The notes: generated from the sequence alone by a model not told the origin. A stretch of DNA of 45,049 nucleotides from Verrucomicrobia bacterium 12-59-8 (GCA_002279765.1 NCCR01000054.1:1-45049); one strand, 5' to 3'; shown: positions 32,018 to 41,126, counted from the first letter of the stretch. Translations and numbers: made by a program.

Positions 32018-33237
32018 GAGGACTCCATGAAATCAGCCGGCAGCACCCCCGCCGGCACCCGGCGCGGTTCGGCGATGAGGCGTACCATTTTGTCGAAAAT
32101 GTCGCGCCCGCGAATGATCTCGATCTCCACACGCATGAAGTAGAACGGAATGTCGGCGACGGGCAGTTTGGGGAAGCGCACAAAATCCTTCTCCGTGGTG
32201 ACCATGCAATGCACGTCGCGCCGCACGCAGCGCTCGATGAAATTTTTCAGCTCCGGTCCGCGAAAGCGGTGATGATCTGCGAAACGGGCGATGACTTCGA
32301 CTTTGGCACCGAGTTTGCGCAGGCCGTTTTCAAAGCTCTCCGGCACAGCGATGCCGGAAAGCGCGCCCACAAATTTATCGCGCAGTCCGTCGATGGGCAG
32401 GCGCTCGCCGGTATGAATGTTTTCGTAATGCATCGCGCGATGGCGGCACTCGATGATTTCGGCGGCGCGGTTGTAGCGGCGGATCTGCTTGACGACGTCC
32501 TCGCTGTCGCCGTCGGATTTGGTGATGAAGATGTAACTGGCGCGGCGCAGGCTGCGCGGCGGCTCGCGCAGCGTGCCGCGTGGCAGCATGTAGCCGTTGT
32601 TGCCGAACACCGCCGTTTTGTCGATCAGCACAATGTCGTGTCGGTGCTTGAGCTTGAGGTATTGCAGGCCGTCATCCAGCACGAGCACATCGGCACCGAA
32701 GCGCTGAATCGCGTGCGCTCCGGCCTTCACACGGTTTTTGTCCACCACGACCGGGATGCCGGGGCAGTTTTTCGCCAGCATGAAAGGTTCGTCGCCCGCA
32801 TTGTGTGAATCGAGCAGGACCTTTTCGCCATCGGAGACGATGCGCGGCAGCGGTTCAGGCGGTTTGGGAATGAAGCCAAACCGTGCGGCCATTTTTTTCG
32901 AGAACGGCAGTTTTTTCTGCCGCTTGCTCTTGTAGCCACGGCTCAGAATGCACACGCTGCGGCCATGCTCATGCAGCGCCTTGGCCAGCATCTCCACCAC
33001 CGGAGTTTTGCCGGTGCCGCCGACGGTGAGATTGCCCACGCTGATGACCGGTACTCCCAGGTGGTGGTCATGGATGTAGCGGTGGCGGTACAAATAGAGC
33101 CGTGTGCGAACCACCGCTGAATAAATGCCGGAAAGGCCACGGAACACGATCCGCAGCAGCGAAGCGCGGATGCCACGGCGATCGTTGATCACCACGTCGA
33201 TGACGAAGTTTTCGATGTCTTCCAGAGTGTCTCTCAC
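32014..33237 (-). CDS. lpxK: Tetraacyldisaccharide 4'-kinase LpxK
   Basis: The 407-aa enzyme phosphorylates the 4'-position of the lipid A disaccharide at the inner membrane. Evidence: an N-terminal amphipathic region, GVPVISVGNLTVGGTGKTP with Walker A at 73-78, ILSRGYK, DEPFMLAKNCP, VLDDGLQ, LPRGTLREPP and TTEKDFVRFP. It is slightly longer than the E. coli protein (about 330 aa), mainly through an N-terminal extension of about 35 residues. It is first in an operon with fdhD and the cysteine desulfurase, an unusual combination since the pathways are unrelated. Its presence supports a lipid A-containing outer membrane. Confidence 0.93.
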   Translation of the reverse strand: MRDTLEDIENFVIDVVINDRRGIRASLLRIVFRGLSGIYSAVVRTRLYLYRHRYIHDHHLGVPVISVGNLTVGGTGKTPVVEMLAKALHEHGRSVCILSRGYKSKRQKKLPFSKKMAARFGFIPKPPEPLPRIVSDGEKVLLDSHNAGDEPFMLAKNCPGIPVVVDKNRVKAGAHAIQRFGADVLVLDDGLQYLKLKHRHDIVLIDKTAVFGNNGYMLPRGTLREPPRSLRRASYIFITKSDGDSEDVVKQIRRYNRAAEIIECRHRAMHYENIHTGERLPIDGLRDKFVGALSGIAVPESFENGLRKLGAKVEVIARFADHHRFRGPELKNFIERCVRRDVHCMVTTEKDFVRFPKLPVADIPFYFMRVEIEIIRGRDIFDKMVRLIAEPRRVPAGVLPADFMESS

Positions 33238-33319
33238 AGGAGGGCATTGGAGGCGGGAAAGCGCGTCACGTCAACGAGACGCCTTGCAGTTTGCAAGGGA
33301 GTTTTGTAGCCTTGTGGAT

Positions 33320-34966
33320 ATGAAATTTATTTCCTGGGTGCTGCTGGGGCTGGTCGTGGCTGTGAACTCCGTTCAAGCCCGCCCGCTGGCCGAGGCTGCT
33401 GCGCAGTTCGGCAAGCACCTCAAAGCCGGGTGCATTGTCACAGGCGAGCGGGTAGGCGACGATGTGAAATATGCCATCTCCGGCTCTGCGCCTGAGGCGG
33501 GAGGCATGCCGCCGGAGAAGCTGGTTTTCGAGATTGGCTCCATTACCAAGGTGTTTACAGGCCTGCTGCTGGCTCAGGCGGTGGTGGAAAAGAAAGTGAT
33601 GCTGGAAACGACGCTCGGCAGCCTGCTGGTCGGGCAGGTGAAGTTTTCGGACCCCCACGTCGCGGCGATCACACTGAAGCAGCTCGTCACGCACACCAGT
33701 GGGCTGCCACCCCTTCCGGACAACATGGGCACCGATGCGACGATGGAAGATCCATATGCGGACTATGACGAAAAACTGCTGCTGAGTTTTCTCTCCACCG
33801 CCAAACTCGAAGACACAGGCCCTTATCCATGCACTTACTCGAACCTCGGCATGGGCCTTTTGGGGACTCTGCTGGGCAGAGTGTATCAGATGTCGTGGGA
33901 CCAGGCGGTGGTGGAGAAAATTTGCCTGCCGCTGGGTTTGAACGACACCGCTGTGAACCCCGACGCTAGGCTTGCGACTGCCAAGCCCCATGATGCTGAA
34001 AACAAGGAGGTGAAACCGTGGCATTTTGCCGCTCTGGCAGGTTGTGGTGCTTTGCGCAGTAACGTGGCAGATTTGATGAAATTCGGCGAAGCCATGCTGC
34101 ACCCTGACAAGACGCCGTTGCGTGAGGCTTTTGCACTCGCCTTGACACCGCAGTCCGACGCGCCCGCCCAAGGCGGTCAGATCGGGCTGGGTGTTTTTTT
34201 TGGTAAATTCGACGGCCAGTCAGCCTTGCATCATGACGGCGGCACCTATGGCTACTGTTCGGGGTTGCAGGTGGTTCCTGCCAAAGGAGTCGTGCGTGTT
34301 GTTTTGGTGAACAACGCGGGTCTGCCCGGCTCGATGGTGATTGCAGCTACTTCTGATGCCAAGCCGGTGGATCCGGCGACGCAAAAGGAAATCAGTCTGC
34401 CTGCGGATGTGCTGAAGCAGTATCCCGGTGTATATGATCTCGACCGCAACGCACGCTTCACCGTTCTGCTTCGTGACGGTCGGATCTATGTGAATATGAC
34501 TGGGCAGCCATTCCTGCGTGCCTTTGCCAAAGAGTCGGACCGCTTTTTTTACAAGGTCGTGGCGGCAGAGATCGCCTTCAATCGCCATGAGGGGGTGGTT
34601 CAGTCGCTGACACTGTTTCAAAACGGCAACGAAATCACCGCCAAACGCAGCAGTGCCCCGCCGCCAGAGTTCAAACTGCGCCCCGCCAAAGAGCTGCAAC
34701 CCTACCTGGGGAAGTATGAACTGATGGGTGTCGGGCCGCTGTCGGTCACCGTGCAGGCAAACACACTTTTTGCGCAGATTCAAGGCCAGCCTGCGATGCC
34801 GGTCTTTGAAACCGCGCCCGACCGTTTCGAATACGATGCGGTGAAGGCCGTGCTCGTTTTCACGCGTGATGACAAGCAGGAGATCAACGGCCTTACCCTC
34901 CTACAGAACGGCATGACGGTGCCCGCGCCCCGCGTCAAGAGCCCGACCAGTGCCCCGTCGAAGTGA
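33320..34966 (+). CDS. Secreted class C beta-lactamase-like serine hydrolase
   Basis: The 548-aa protein has a signal peptide (MKFISWVLLGLVVAVNSVQA) and a beta-lactamase/transpeptidase-like domain (about 60-360). S74-x-x-K77 lies in GSITK, Y173-S-N175 in TYSNLG, and HDG in LHHDGGTYGYCSG. About 180 more residues contain two related beta-rich segments beginning LKQYPGVYDLDRNARF and LQPYLGKYELMGVGPL. Such C-terminal domains occur in penicillin-binding-protein-like esterases and D-aminopeptidases. It may hydrolyse esters or D-amino-acid peptides in the periplasm. It is not necessarily a beta-lactamase. The 3' end overlaps the convergent ArsR-methyltransferase gene by 32 bases. Confidence 0.85.
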   Translation: MKFISWVLLGLVVAVNSVQARPLAEAAAQFGKHLKAGCIVTGERVGDDVKYAISGSAPEAGGMPPEKLVFEIGSITKVFTGLLLAQAVVEKKVMLETTLGSLLVGQVKFSDPHVAAITLKQLVTHTSGLPPLPDNMGTDATMEDPYADYDEKLLLSFLSTAKLEDTGPYPCTYSNLGMGLLGTLLGRVYQMSWDQAVVEKICLPLGLNDTAVNPDARLATAKPHDAENKEVKPWHFAALAGCGALRSNVADLMKFGEAMLHPDKTPLREAFALALTPQSDAPAQGGQIGLGVFFGKFDGQSALHHDGGTYGYCSGLQVVPAKGVVRVVLVNNAGLPGSMVIAATSDAKPVDPATQKEISLPADVLKQYPGVYDLDRNARFTVLLRDGRIYVNMTGQPFLRAFAKESDRFFYKVVAAEIAFNRHEGVVQSLTLFQNGNEITAKRSSAPPPEFKLRPAKELQPYLGKYELMGVGPLSVTVQANTLFAQIQGQPAMPVFETAPDRFEYDAVKAVLVFTRDDKQEINGLTLLQNGMTVPAPRVKSPTSAPSK

Positions 34967-35912
34967 GGCGGTTTTCCTTTTCAGCGAGCGCCAGGATCGT
35001 CTGGAAATGCGGGCTCTTGCTTTCACGGTGTACCACGCTCGTTTCGATCTTTTTGAAGCCTGCGGAGCTGAGCATGTCATGCAGATCGCTCTCGGAAAAG
35101 CCGAGCCAGACGTCGGCATAGAGATCACGTGCCTGCTCAAACTGGTGCTTTAATAGATCAAGCACCACGATGCGGCCGCCCGGACGCAGGATGGTCAGCG
35201 CGGCTTTGAGCGCCTTTTCCGGATTCTGCGCGTGATGCAGCGCCTGGCTGAGGAAGACCAGATCCACACTCAGCGGCGGGATCGGCGGTGCTTCAATGTC
35301 GCCGAGACGGAATTCTAGATTCGCAAAACCATGCTTCTGGGCCAGCTCCGCGCCATAGGCCACCATCTTCTCGCTGTTATCGACGGCGATCACTTTTTTA
35401 GCGCGTTCGGCGAGCAGTTGGGAAAGAGTGCCCTCGCCTGCGCCGAGATCGGCAATGACCAGCGGCGGCATGAGTTTGAGCAGGGTCTCACCCAGGCCTT
35501 TCCACGAACGACCAGGGATGTAGTGGCGGCCAAACTTGCCCGCCAGCGCGTCGAAGTAGGCCTTCGCCGTCTGCACCCTCTTGCGCAGCACGATTTGCAG
35601 CGCTTCGGTGTCCTTGGTCACCTCGCGTAGTTCAGCCCCCGCCGCCTCCAGCAGCGCGAGAAAATGCGCATGCGTCGGCTGGTCCTTGGCGGTGGGTTCT
35701 TCGAGCTGATACAGGCGGTTCTTGCCACTGCGGCGGTCATTCACCAAGCCTGCCGTCTTTAATTTGGCAAGCTGGGCGGAGATGTTTGACTGCGGCAGTG
35801 ACAGCACCTCCTGCAACTCCGCCACGCTCAACTCTTCCTGCTTAAGCAGCAAAAGCAGCCGCACCCGCGTGGGGTCGGCAATAAGGCTGAGCGATTTAAG
35901 GACGGAAGCCAA
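34935..35912 (-). CDS. ArsR-family regulator fused to a SAM-dependent methyltransferase
   Basis: The 325-aa protein has an N-terminal ArsR winged helix (IADPTRVRLLLLLKQEELSV, LSLPQSNISAQLAKLKTAGL, about 10-70). A class I methyltransferase follows, with motif I VIADLGAGEGTLSQLLA (about 153-169), IAVDNSEKMV, the post-I acidic end, and LSQALHHAQNPEKAL. This fusion is known in several phyla and is often linked with methionine/S-adenosylhomocysteine metabolism, which I cannot confirm here. No metal-binding cysteine cluster is seen in the ArsR part. It probably uses SAM as substrate or signal. Confidence 0.88.
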   Translation of the reverse strand: MASVLKSLSLIADPTRVRLLLLLKQEELSVAELQEVLSLPQSNISAQLAKLKTAGLVNDRRSGKNRLYQLEEPTAKDQPTHAHFLALLEAAGAELREVTKDTEALQIVLRKRVQTAKAYFDALAGKFGRHYIPGRSWKGLGETLLKLMPPLVIADLGAGEGTLSQLLAERAKKVIAVDNSEKMVAYGAELAQKHGFANLEFRLGDIEAPPIPPLSVDLVFLSQALHHAQNPEKALKAALTILRPGGRIVVLDLLKHQFEQARDLYADVWLGFSESDLHDMLSSAGFKKIETSVVHRESKSPHFQTILALAEKENRLTSTGHWSGS

Positions 35913-35981
35913 GGCGGTGCCATCGTATCAACGCATCATGATTCATCAATGCCAGAGTTTTGGGCTGGATTGGCGCTGCCT

Positions 35982-36674
35982 TTAGAGCTTTGAGGCCGCC
36001 CAGATGCCCGCCTTGTTCTGCTGGGCGCGCCGCTTCAGTTCCTGCAGTTCCAGCGCGTAGTCGTTGATCGAGCGAGAATCCGCTGGCAGGCTTGACGTCA
36101 CTCCTGCCACGCGGGCATAGCCCTGCTGCACCAGCAGGTCCGCCAGATACACCTGCTTGCCAGGGCTGATCTCCACCAGAATCAGCGCGTAGTAGCGGCT
36201 GAGTCCGGGCACCTCCTCCCAGCGCGTCATCACCGTGAATGGCTGCTGTTTGAGCAACTGCGCCACATATTGCGCTGCCCTCTGCCCCTCCTCGATGACA
36301 TGCTGGCTGCTCACACCAAAGTAACGCGCCTGCTCCTGCACGCGCTGCGGATGGGTCAGCGAAATGTCCGGCGCATCGACGAAGTAGAGCACAAAGATGT
36401 GCTCATCCTCCGTGTCGCTTACCTTGATGCGCAGGGTATCCGCTTCATTAGCGCGGCTTTCGATCAGCCTGGACTTGGGGAAGATCTTGAACTCCGGCAG
36501 CGGCGCACGGCTGGTCTCTGACCTCGCCTGCCCCATGGGCACCTGGGCCATCGCCACGGGAAGTGCCTGCAACGGCGCGGGTCGGCTCTCCTTCAGCAGG
36601 ACCGCTACGAGCACGATGATCAGCACCAGCACGCAGGTGATGGCGAGATTCAGCAATGTGTCACGGAAAGGCAT
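35982..36674 (-). CDS. Membrane-anchored SNase-like (thermonuclease fold) protein
   Basis: From ATG 36672-36674 the protein is 230 aa: a single N-terminal membrane helix (LLNLAITCVLVLIIVLVAVL), then a linker. The rest resembles the staphylococcal nuclease fold: VLYFVDAPDISLTHPQRVQE, ISPGKQVYLADLLVQQGYAR, and the closing ELQELKRRAQQNKAGIW. The arginine and glutamate residues that are catalytic in nucleases are not evident, so it may bind rather than cut. It is oriented to place the domain in the periplasm. A longer upstream start exists but would precede the membrane helix with non-typical sequence. Confidence 0.65.
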   Translation of the reverse strand: MPFRDTLLNLAITCVLVLIIVLVAVLLKESRPAPLQALPVAMAQVPMGQARSETSRAPLPEFKIFPKSRLIESRANEADTLRIKVSDTEDEHIFVLYFVDAPDISLTHPQRVQEQARYFGVSSQHVIEEGQRAAQYVAQLLKQQPFTVMTRWEEVPGLSRYYALILVEISPGKQVYLADLLVQQGYARVAGVTSSLPADSRSINDYALELQELKRRAQQNKAGIWAASKL

Positions 36675-36726
36675 GCAGAGAGGTCGGGGATTCGCCCGCC
36701 CCACTGTCCCGCGTTCAGGCGGGGGC

Positions 36727-36801
36727 TCAAGCCGCAAGTGCTCCGACGATGAGAATGCTGCCTGCCGCCACCAGGAAAGTCGTCACGAAAGAATTTTGCA
36801 T
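36727..36801 (-). CDS. Possible 24-aa membrane peptide upstream of the SNase-like gene
   Basis: ATG 36799-36801 to TGA 36727-36729 encodes MQNSFVTTFLVAAGSILIV followed by GALAA, a clean hydrophobic helix. An AGGG precedes the start codon. It lies between the divergent operator (36811-36834) and the SNase-like gene on the same strand. No homologue is known to me, so it could be fortuitous. Confidence 0.3.
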   Translation of the reverse strand: MQNSFVTTFLVAAGSILIVGALAA

Positions 36802-36810
36802 CCCTGTCGT

Positions 36811-36834
36811 AATTGGTATGACCTCCTACCAATT
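36811..36834. promoter_or_regulatory. Palindromic operator before the FCD/GntR gene
   Basis: AATTGGTA (36811-36818) and TACCAATT (36827-36834) are perfect inverted repeats around TGACCTCC. The left half also contains TGGT-ATG-ACC, close to the TnGTnnnACnA pattern bound by FadR-type GntR proteins. It ends 2 bases before the ATG at 36837, so binding would block translation-start and transcription-start regions of the regulator gene. Autoregulation is the natural inference. Confidence 0.6.
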
Positions 36835-36836
36835 CC

Positions 36837-37538
36837 ATGACGATTTCACCACTTAAACCCACTCCTTCTCTTGTCGAGCAGGTCTGCACACGTCTGGCGC
36901 GCCAGTTGCGCGACGAGGTCGATTCGGGAGACGGCAGGCTGCCGCCGGAACGGCTCATGGCCGAGCGTCTCGGCGTGAGCCGGACGGTGCTGCGTGAGGC
37001 AACGAAGCGGCTCGAACTGCAGGGCCTGCTGGAAATCCGCCACGGCAGCGGCATCCGGGCGGTGAACCGGCTGCACAAGCCGCTGAGCGGTTCCTTGTCG
37101 ATCTTGCTCCCCGAGTTGCAGGAGCGGCTGCGTCAGTTGAGCGAGGCCCGTGCCGCCATCGAGCCGGAGATTGCGCGTCAGGCCGCTTTGAAAGCCAAGA
37201 CCCCAGATGTGAAGCAACTGCGGGGTATTCACGAATGTTTGCTGGCGGCTGAGACCCACGAAGAAGCCGTGGAGGCGGACATCGACTTTCACCGCACACT
37301 GGCCCGCATCGCTGGGAACGAAATCTTGAAGCTCATGCTTGAATCGCTGGCGGATCTGGGACGTGAAAGCCGCCGGGTGACGATTGGCAACGTCGGCAGG
37401 CAGCGTGCCATTGATCATCATGCCGCCATCCTGGATGCAGTGGCTGCACATGATGCCAACGCTGCCGCCAAGGCGATGAAGCACCACATGGACGAGGCAG
37501 CACGCGATCTAGCTGCCAAAGCGAAAACCAAACGATGA
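36837..37538 (+). CDS. FCD-type GntR family transcription regulator
   Basis: The 233-aa protein has a GntR winged helix (LPPERLMAERLGVSRTVLRE, 35-54; ELQGLLEIRHGSGIRAVN, 60-77). A helical FCD ligand domain (about 95-225) follows, with the metal-binding type Asp/His positions DIDFHRTLA and IDHHAAILDAVAAHD. FCD regulators usually respond to organic acids or sugar acids. It overlaps the downstream cytochrome/DUF1549 gene by 4 bases (ATGA), so it is co-transcribed with that operon, and its own operator is at 36811-36834. The effector is likely a substrate or product of the cluster. Confidence 0.9.
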   Translation: MTISPLKPTPSLVEQVCTRLARQLRDEVDSGDGRLPPERLMAERLGVSRTVLREATKRLELQGLLEIRHGSGIRAVNRLHKPLSGSLSILLPELQERLRQLSEARAAIEPEIARQAALKAKTPDVKQLRGIHECLLAAETHEEAVEADIDFHRTLARIAGNEILKLMLESLADLGRESRRVTIGNVGRQRAIDHHAAILDAVAAHDANAAAKAMKHHMDEAARDLAAKAKTKR

Positions 37539-40468
37539 AAACCACGCTCTTAATCCTCCTGGTCGCGGCTCCTGCACTGGCTGTTGATTTCGATCGGGAC
37601 ATCCGCCCGCTGCTGCAACAGCACTGCGTCGAGTGCCACGGCGAAAAGAAGCAGAAGGGCGAGCTGCGTCTCGATGCCAAAATCTTTGCATTCAAAGGGG
37701 GGCATGATGGGCTGGCCATCGTGGCGGGAGACGCGTCCAAAAGCCTGCTGGTTCAGCGCATCCATTCCACCGATGACGACGAGCGAATGCCACCGAAAGG
37801 CGAGCCACTTTCACCTGCTCAGATCGCCTTAGTGCAGGCGTGGATTCAAGCCGGAGCCATGTGGCCAGAAAACGCCGCCGACAAAGCCGCCGCCGTGGAC
37901 AAGCGCCTCCAGCATTGGTCCGTGCAGCCGGTGCGAGTGGTCAAAGACGCCTCCATCGACTCGCTGATCAATGCCAAGCTCGCCGATAAAAAACTCGTAA
38001 TGTCCCCTGTGGCAGACCGACGCACCTTGATTCGCCGTTTGAGCTTTGATCTTGCCGGCCTGCCACCGACACCGGAACGGGTGGAGCAGTTTGTGAAGGA
38101 TGCCGACCCCAAGGCGTATGAAAAGCTGGTGGATGAACTGCTGTACTCCACCCACTACGGGGAACGCTGGGCGCGGCACTGGCTGGACATTGCCCATTAC
38201 GCCGACACGCATGGCTTTGAGCGTGATCAACTGCGCCCGAATGCATGGCGTTATCGCGACTATGTCATTGAGTCGCTCAATGCTGACAAGCCTTACGATC
38301 AATTCATCCGCGAGCAGATCGCGGGAGATGTGATCTCCCCGAATGATCCGCAGGCTGTTATCGCAACCGGATTTCTCGCCGCCGGGCCGTGGGACTTTGT
38401 GGGTCAGGTGGAAACGAAGAGCGACATGCTCAGGCGCGCCGCACGCGCGGGCGATCTCGATGACATGGTCACGCAGGTCATCACCTCAACGATGGGCATC
38501 ACGGTGAACTGCGCACGCTGCCACGACCACAAGCTCGATCCCGTCAAGCAGGAGGAGTATTACCGGCTGTGGGCCGTGTTTGCCGGAGTGAAACGCGGGG
38601 ATCGCGAGGTGGACGGCGCGGAGGCAAAGCGCATCGCTGGCGAGAAAGCGCGTCTCACCCAGGAACTGGCGGCGGCGCGTGCCCAGATCGCGAGGCTTGC
38701 GGGTGATGGCCTCGATCTTGCCGACATGGTGGGCGGTGGCGTCAAAGGTCGTGGCATTGATTTGCGCACGGGCAATCTGACCACCGGCAAACTCGGCTAC
38801 CATCGCGACATCAAGACAAACCGGCTGCAACGCATCGAGTGGCCCGCCGAAGTGAAAGACGCGGAGCGCCGGGTGTCGTGGGTCTTTGTGCCCGATGGCC
38901 GGAATCCTGTGCCTGTGGCCCCCAAGCAGGAGGTCAAAGGGCTGCCAGCCACCAGCGGCCACACCTGGGATGCGATCCGCAACGGTCCGCTGAACGCGCA
39001 ACGCAGCACGAAGATCGGCGGGGTGGATTACGCGGACAAAGGCCACTCCATCCTGGGGCTGCACGCCAACAGCGGCATCACCTTTGACCTCGTGAAGATT
39101 CGACAGAGCAGCGGCATGGGCATGATGCATTTCACCGCCGCGCTCGGCTTCGGTGCCGATGCAGGTGCCGCAACCTCTCGCGCAGACTTCACCGTGTTTG
39201 TGGATGCTGAGCGCAAGTTTCAGAAGCTTAAGCTGCGCAAAGACGAGTTCGCGCATCTGGACATCGCCATTCCTGCGACGGCGAAGACGCTTACACTCAT
39301 CGCCACCGACGGCGGCGATGGCATCAGCAGCGATCTGTTGTTCCTCGGAGATGCAAGGCTGGTGCCAGAGGTGGAGCACAGCAGGCTCACCGCCGCCGAG
39401 CAGGAGAAGTTGAAGCATCTGCGGGCTCAAGCTGTCAAACTGGACGCCGCGCTCAAAGCCCTGCCCGAACCGGCCAAAGTCTATGCCGTCGTCAGCGATG
39501 TCCAGCCGCCCGTGATCCAGGTGCAACGTCGCGGAAATCCCGAAGACCCGCAGCAGGAAGTGCAGCCCGGTGCCTTCACATGGGCCAGACATGCCAGCAT
39601 TGATTTCGGAACTAATGCAACACCCGAAGGCGAACGCCGCCGCAAGCTTGCCGAATGGATCACTCATCCTGACAATCCACTCACTCGCCGCGTGCTCGTG
39701 AACCGTCTCTGGCATCATCACTTCGGCCAGGGCATCGTCACCACTCCCAGCGACTTCGGTCTCGGCGGCGACAAACCCTCACATCCTGAACTGCTCGACT
39801 GGCTGGCTGATGAGCTGCTGCGCAGCGGCTGGTCGGTGAAGCATCTGCACAAGCTCATTGTCATGAGCGTTGCGTATCAGCAGCAGTCCAATTCGCCCAA
39901 TGAAACGGCAAGCCGTCTTGATGCGCAGAATCGCCTGCTCTGGCGGCAGAATCCTCGCCGCCTGGATGCTGAGTCCGTTCACGATGCAGTGCTGAGTGTC
40001 GCAGGCACCTTGAATCCAGCGATGGGTGGCCCCGGCTACCGCGATTTCAACTTCACCGAAGCCTACGCGCCCATCTACGACTACATCACTCCCGACAAGC
40101 CCGAACTGCTGCGGCGCAGCATCTACCGCTTTGTGGTGCGCACCACGCCGCATCAGTTCATGTCCACGCTCGACTGTCCTGATCCCGCGAATCTGACCCC
40201 GGCTCGTGCGCAAACCACCACCGCGCTACAGGCGCTCACGCTGAGCAACAATGAGTTCATGCTCCAGCAGTCCCGGAACCTCGCCACCCGCATTGAAAAC
40301 GAAACTGACTCACGCGCAGCCGCCATTCGTCGCGCGTTTCAGCTTTGCCTGCAACGGGAGCCCAAGGTCGATGAACAAAGCGCCGCCACCCATATCGTTG
40401 CCGAGCAGGGTCTCTTTGCCCTCTGCCGCATGCTCATCAACACGAACGAGTTTGTTTATGTGGACTGA
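37535..40468 (+). CDS. Exported planctomycete-type cytochrome c / DUF1549 / DUF1553 protein
   Basis: The 977-aa protein starts with a signal peptide (MKTTLLILLVAAPALAVDFD) and a c-type haem motif C31-V-E-C34-H35. DUF1549 follows (about 125-335, with HYGERWARHWLDIAHYADTH and NCARCHDHKLDPVKQEEYYR, a second CxxCH). Next come a short coiled coil (AGEKARLTQELAAARAQI), an NPCBM-like beta domain (about 465-620), and DUF1553 (about 690-950, AEWITHPDNPLTRRVLVNRL). These proteins are specific to Planctomycetes and Verrucomicrobia and are usually paired with DUF1501. They are thought to serve in degradation of complex carbohydrates, but the biochemistry is unclear. Complete. Confidence 0.9.
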   Translation: MKTTLLILLVAAPALAVDFDRDIRPLLQQHCVECHGEKKQKGELRLDAKIFAFKGGHDGLAIVAGDASKSLLVQRIHSTDDDERMPPKGEPLSPAQIALVQAWIQAGAMWPENAADKAAAVDKRLQHWSVQPVRVVKDASIDSLINAKLADKKLVMSPVADRRTLIRRLSFDLAGLPPTPERVEQFVKDADPKAYEKLVDELLYSTHYGERWARHWLDIAHYADTHGFERDQLRPNAWRYRDYVIESLNADKPYDQFIREQIAGDVISPNDPQAVIATGFLAAGPWDFVGQVETKSDMLRRAARAGDLDDMVTQVITSTMGITVNCARCHDHKLDPVKQEEYYRLWAVFAGVKRGDREVDGAEAKRIAGEKARLTQELAAARAQIARLAGDGLDLADMVGGGVKGRGIDLRTGNLTTGKLGYHRDIKTNRLQRIEWPAEVKDAERRVSWVFVPDGRNPVPVAPKQEVKGLPATSGHTWDAIRNGPLNAQRSTKIGGVDYADKGHSILGLHANSGITFDLVKIRQSSGMGMMHFTAALGFGADAGAATSRADFTVFVDAERKFQKLKLRKDEFAHLDIAIPATAKTLTLIATDGGDGISSDLLFLGDARLVPEVEHSRLTAAEQEKLKHLRAQAVKLDAALKALPEPAKVYAVVSDVQPPVIQVQRRGNPEDPQQEVQPGAFTWARHASIDFGTNATPEGERRRKLAEWITHPDNPLTRRVLVNRLWHHHFGQGIVTTPSDFGLGGDKPSHPELLDWLADELLRSGWSVKHLHKLIVMSVAYQQQSNSPNETASRLDAQNRLLWRQNPRRLDAESVHDAVLSVAGTLNPAMGGPGYRDFNFTEAYAPIYDYITPDKPELLRRSIYRFVVRTTPHQFMSTLDCPDPANLTPARAQTTTALQALTLSNNEFMLQQSRNLATRIENETDSRAAAIRRAFQLCLQREPKVDEQSAATHIVAEQGLFALCRMLINTNEFVYVD

Positions 40469-40818
40469 GCTTCATCTTCCGCTTCGAAAAGCCAGCGCCG
40501 CCGTTCGTGCTGGATCTGAAGCACGCTCACCAGTTTGGCGTCTTCGTCGATGGTGTAGAGCACGCGCCAGCCTATGCCGGCTTTCCACGGGCGAAAAAGC
40601 ATCTGACGAAGCTGCAGGTGCGCATTCCAGCGACCGTTTTCTGGGGCCATGCCATGTCGAAGCGGTGCTTCTGCCAGTTTGGACAGAGCACGCTCCAGCC
40701 TTTCGATCCACCTGTCGCCAAGTTCTGCGCCTCCGTGCTTGGCATCGGATTCATACCAGGCCAGTTGAGCTTCGACAGCAGCCTCGGCCGTATTGGAAAG
40801 TTCCCACCGATAGCTCAT
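40456..40818 (-). CDS. ParE/RelE-type toxin
   Basis: The 120-aa protein has the ParE/RelE-like fold by pattern: SYRWELSNTAEAAVEAQLAW, DRWIERLERALSKLAEAPLR, and a C-terminal VLYTIDEDAKLVSVLQIQH followed by a basic segment. It is long for ParE (about 100) because of a tail of about 15 residues. It overlaps its antitoxin gene by 4 bases and the 3' end of the convergent cytochrome gene by 13 bases. Whether it targets gyrase or ribosomes cannot be told. Confidence 0.78.
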   Translation of the reverse strand: MSYRWELSNTAEAAVEAQLAWYESDAKHGGAELGDRWIERLERALSKLAEAPLRHGMAPENGRWNAHLQLRQMLFRPWKAGIGWRVLYTIDEDAKLVSVLQIQHERRRWLFEAEDEAQST

Positions 40819-41120
40819 TTGGCTGCTCTGCGCTTTGCGGCACGTGCTCGAATTTGCTTAAAGGCCAGAGGTCCCGGGGTTCCTCGTTCTCCTTTGGCAT
40901 AGGCATCAATAGCAGCCTTCAGTTCCATGTCCGCCCGTCGTTCTTCCGCATCGTGGGCCAGCTGCTCATAGGCCGCCACGGAGAGCACCACGGCCGCCGC
41001 CTTGCCATTGTGAGTAAGCACACGTGGCCTGCCGTGTTTCTTCAACTCCGCAGTGTGTTCACGCGTCCGGCGCGCGAAATCGGTGAGACTGACGATGTCT
41101 TGATCAAGAACCAGCTTCAT
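40815..41120 (-). CDS. Phd/YefM-family antitoxin
   Basis: The 101-aa protein begins MKLVLDQDIVSLTDFARRTR and continues HGRPRVLTHNGKAAAVVLSV and AAYEQL, the Phd/YefM DNA-binding signature. The rest is charged and would fold on the toxin. It sits upstream of the toxin, sharing 4 bases, the normal order. It probably represses its own promoter in the 53-base gap before the DUF1501 gene. Confidence 0.85.
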   Translation of the reverse strand: MKLVLDQDIVSLTDFARRTREHTAELKKHGRPRVLTHNGKAAAVVLSVAAYEQLAHDAEERRADMELKAAIDAYAKGERGTPGPLAFKQIRARAAKRRAAK

Positions 41121-41126
41121 AAGCGC

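Noticed and set aside
33320..34966. True class C beta-lactamase (resistance gene)
   Set aside because: SxxK, YxN and HxG are shared with many esterases and peptidases; the extra C-terminal domains and context do not indicate an antibiotic-resistance role.
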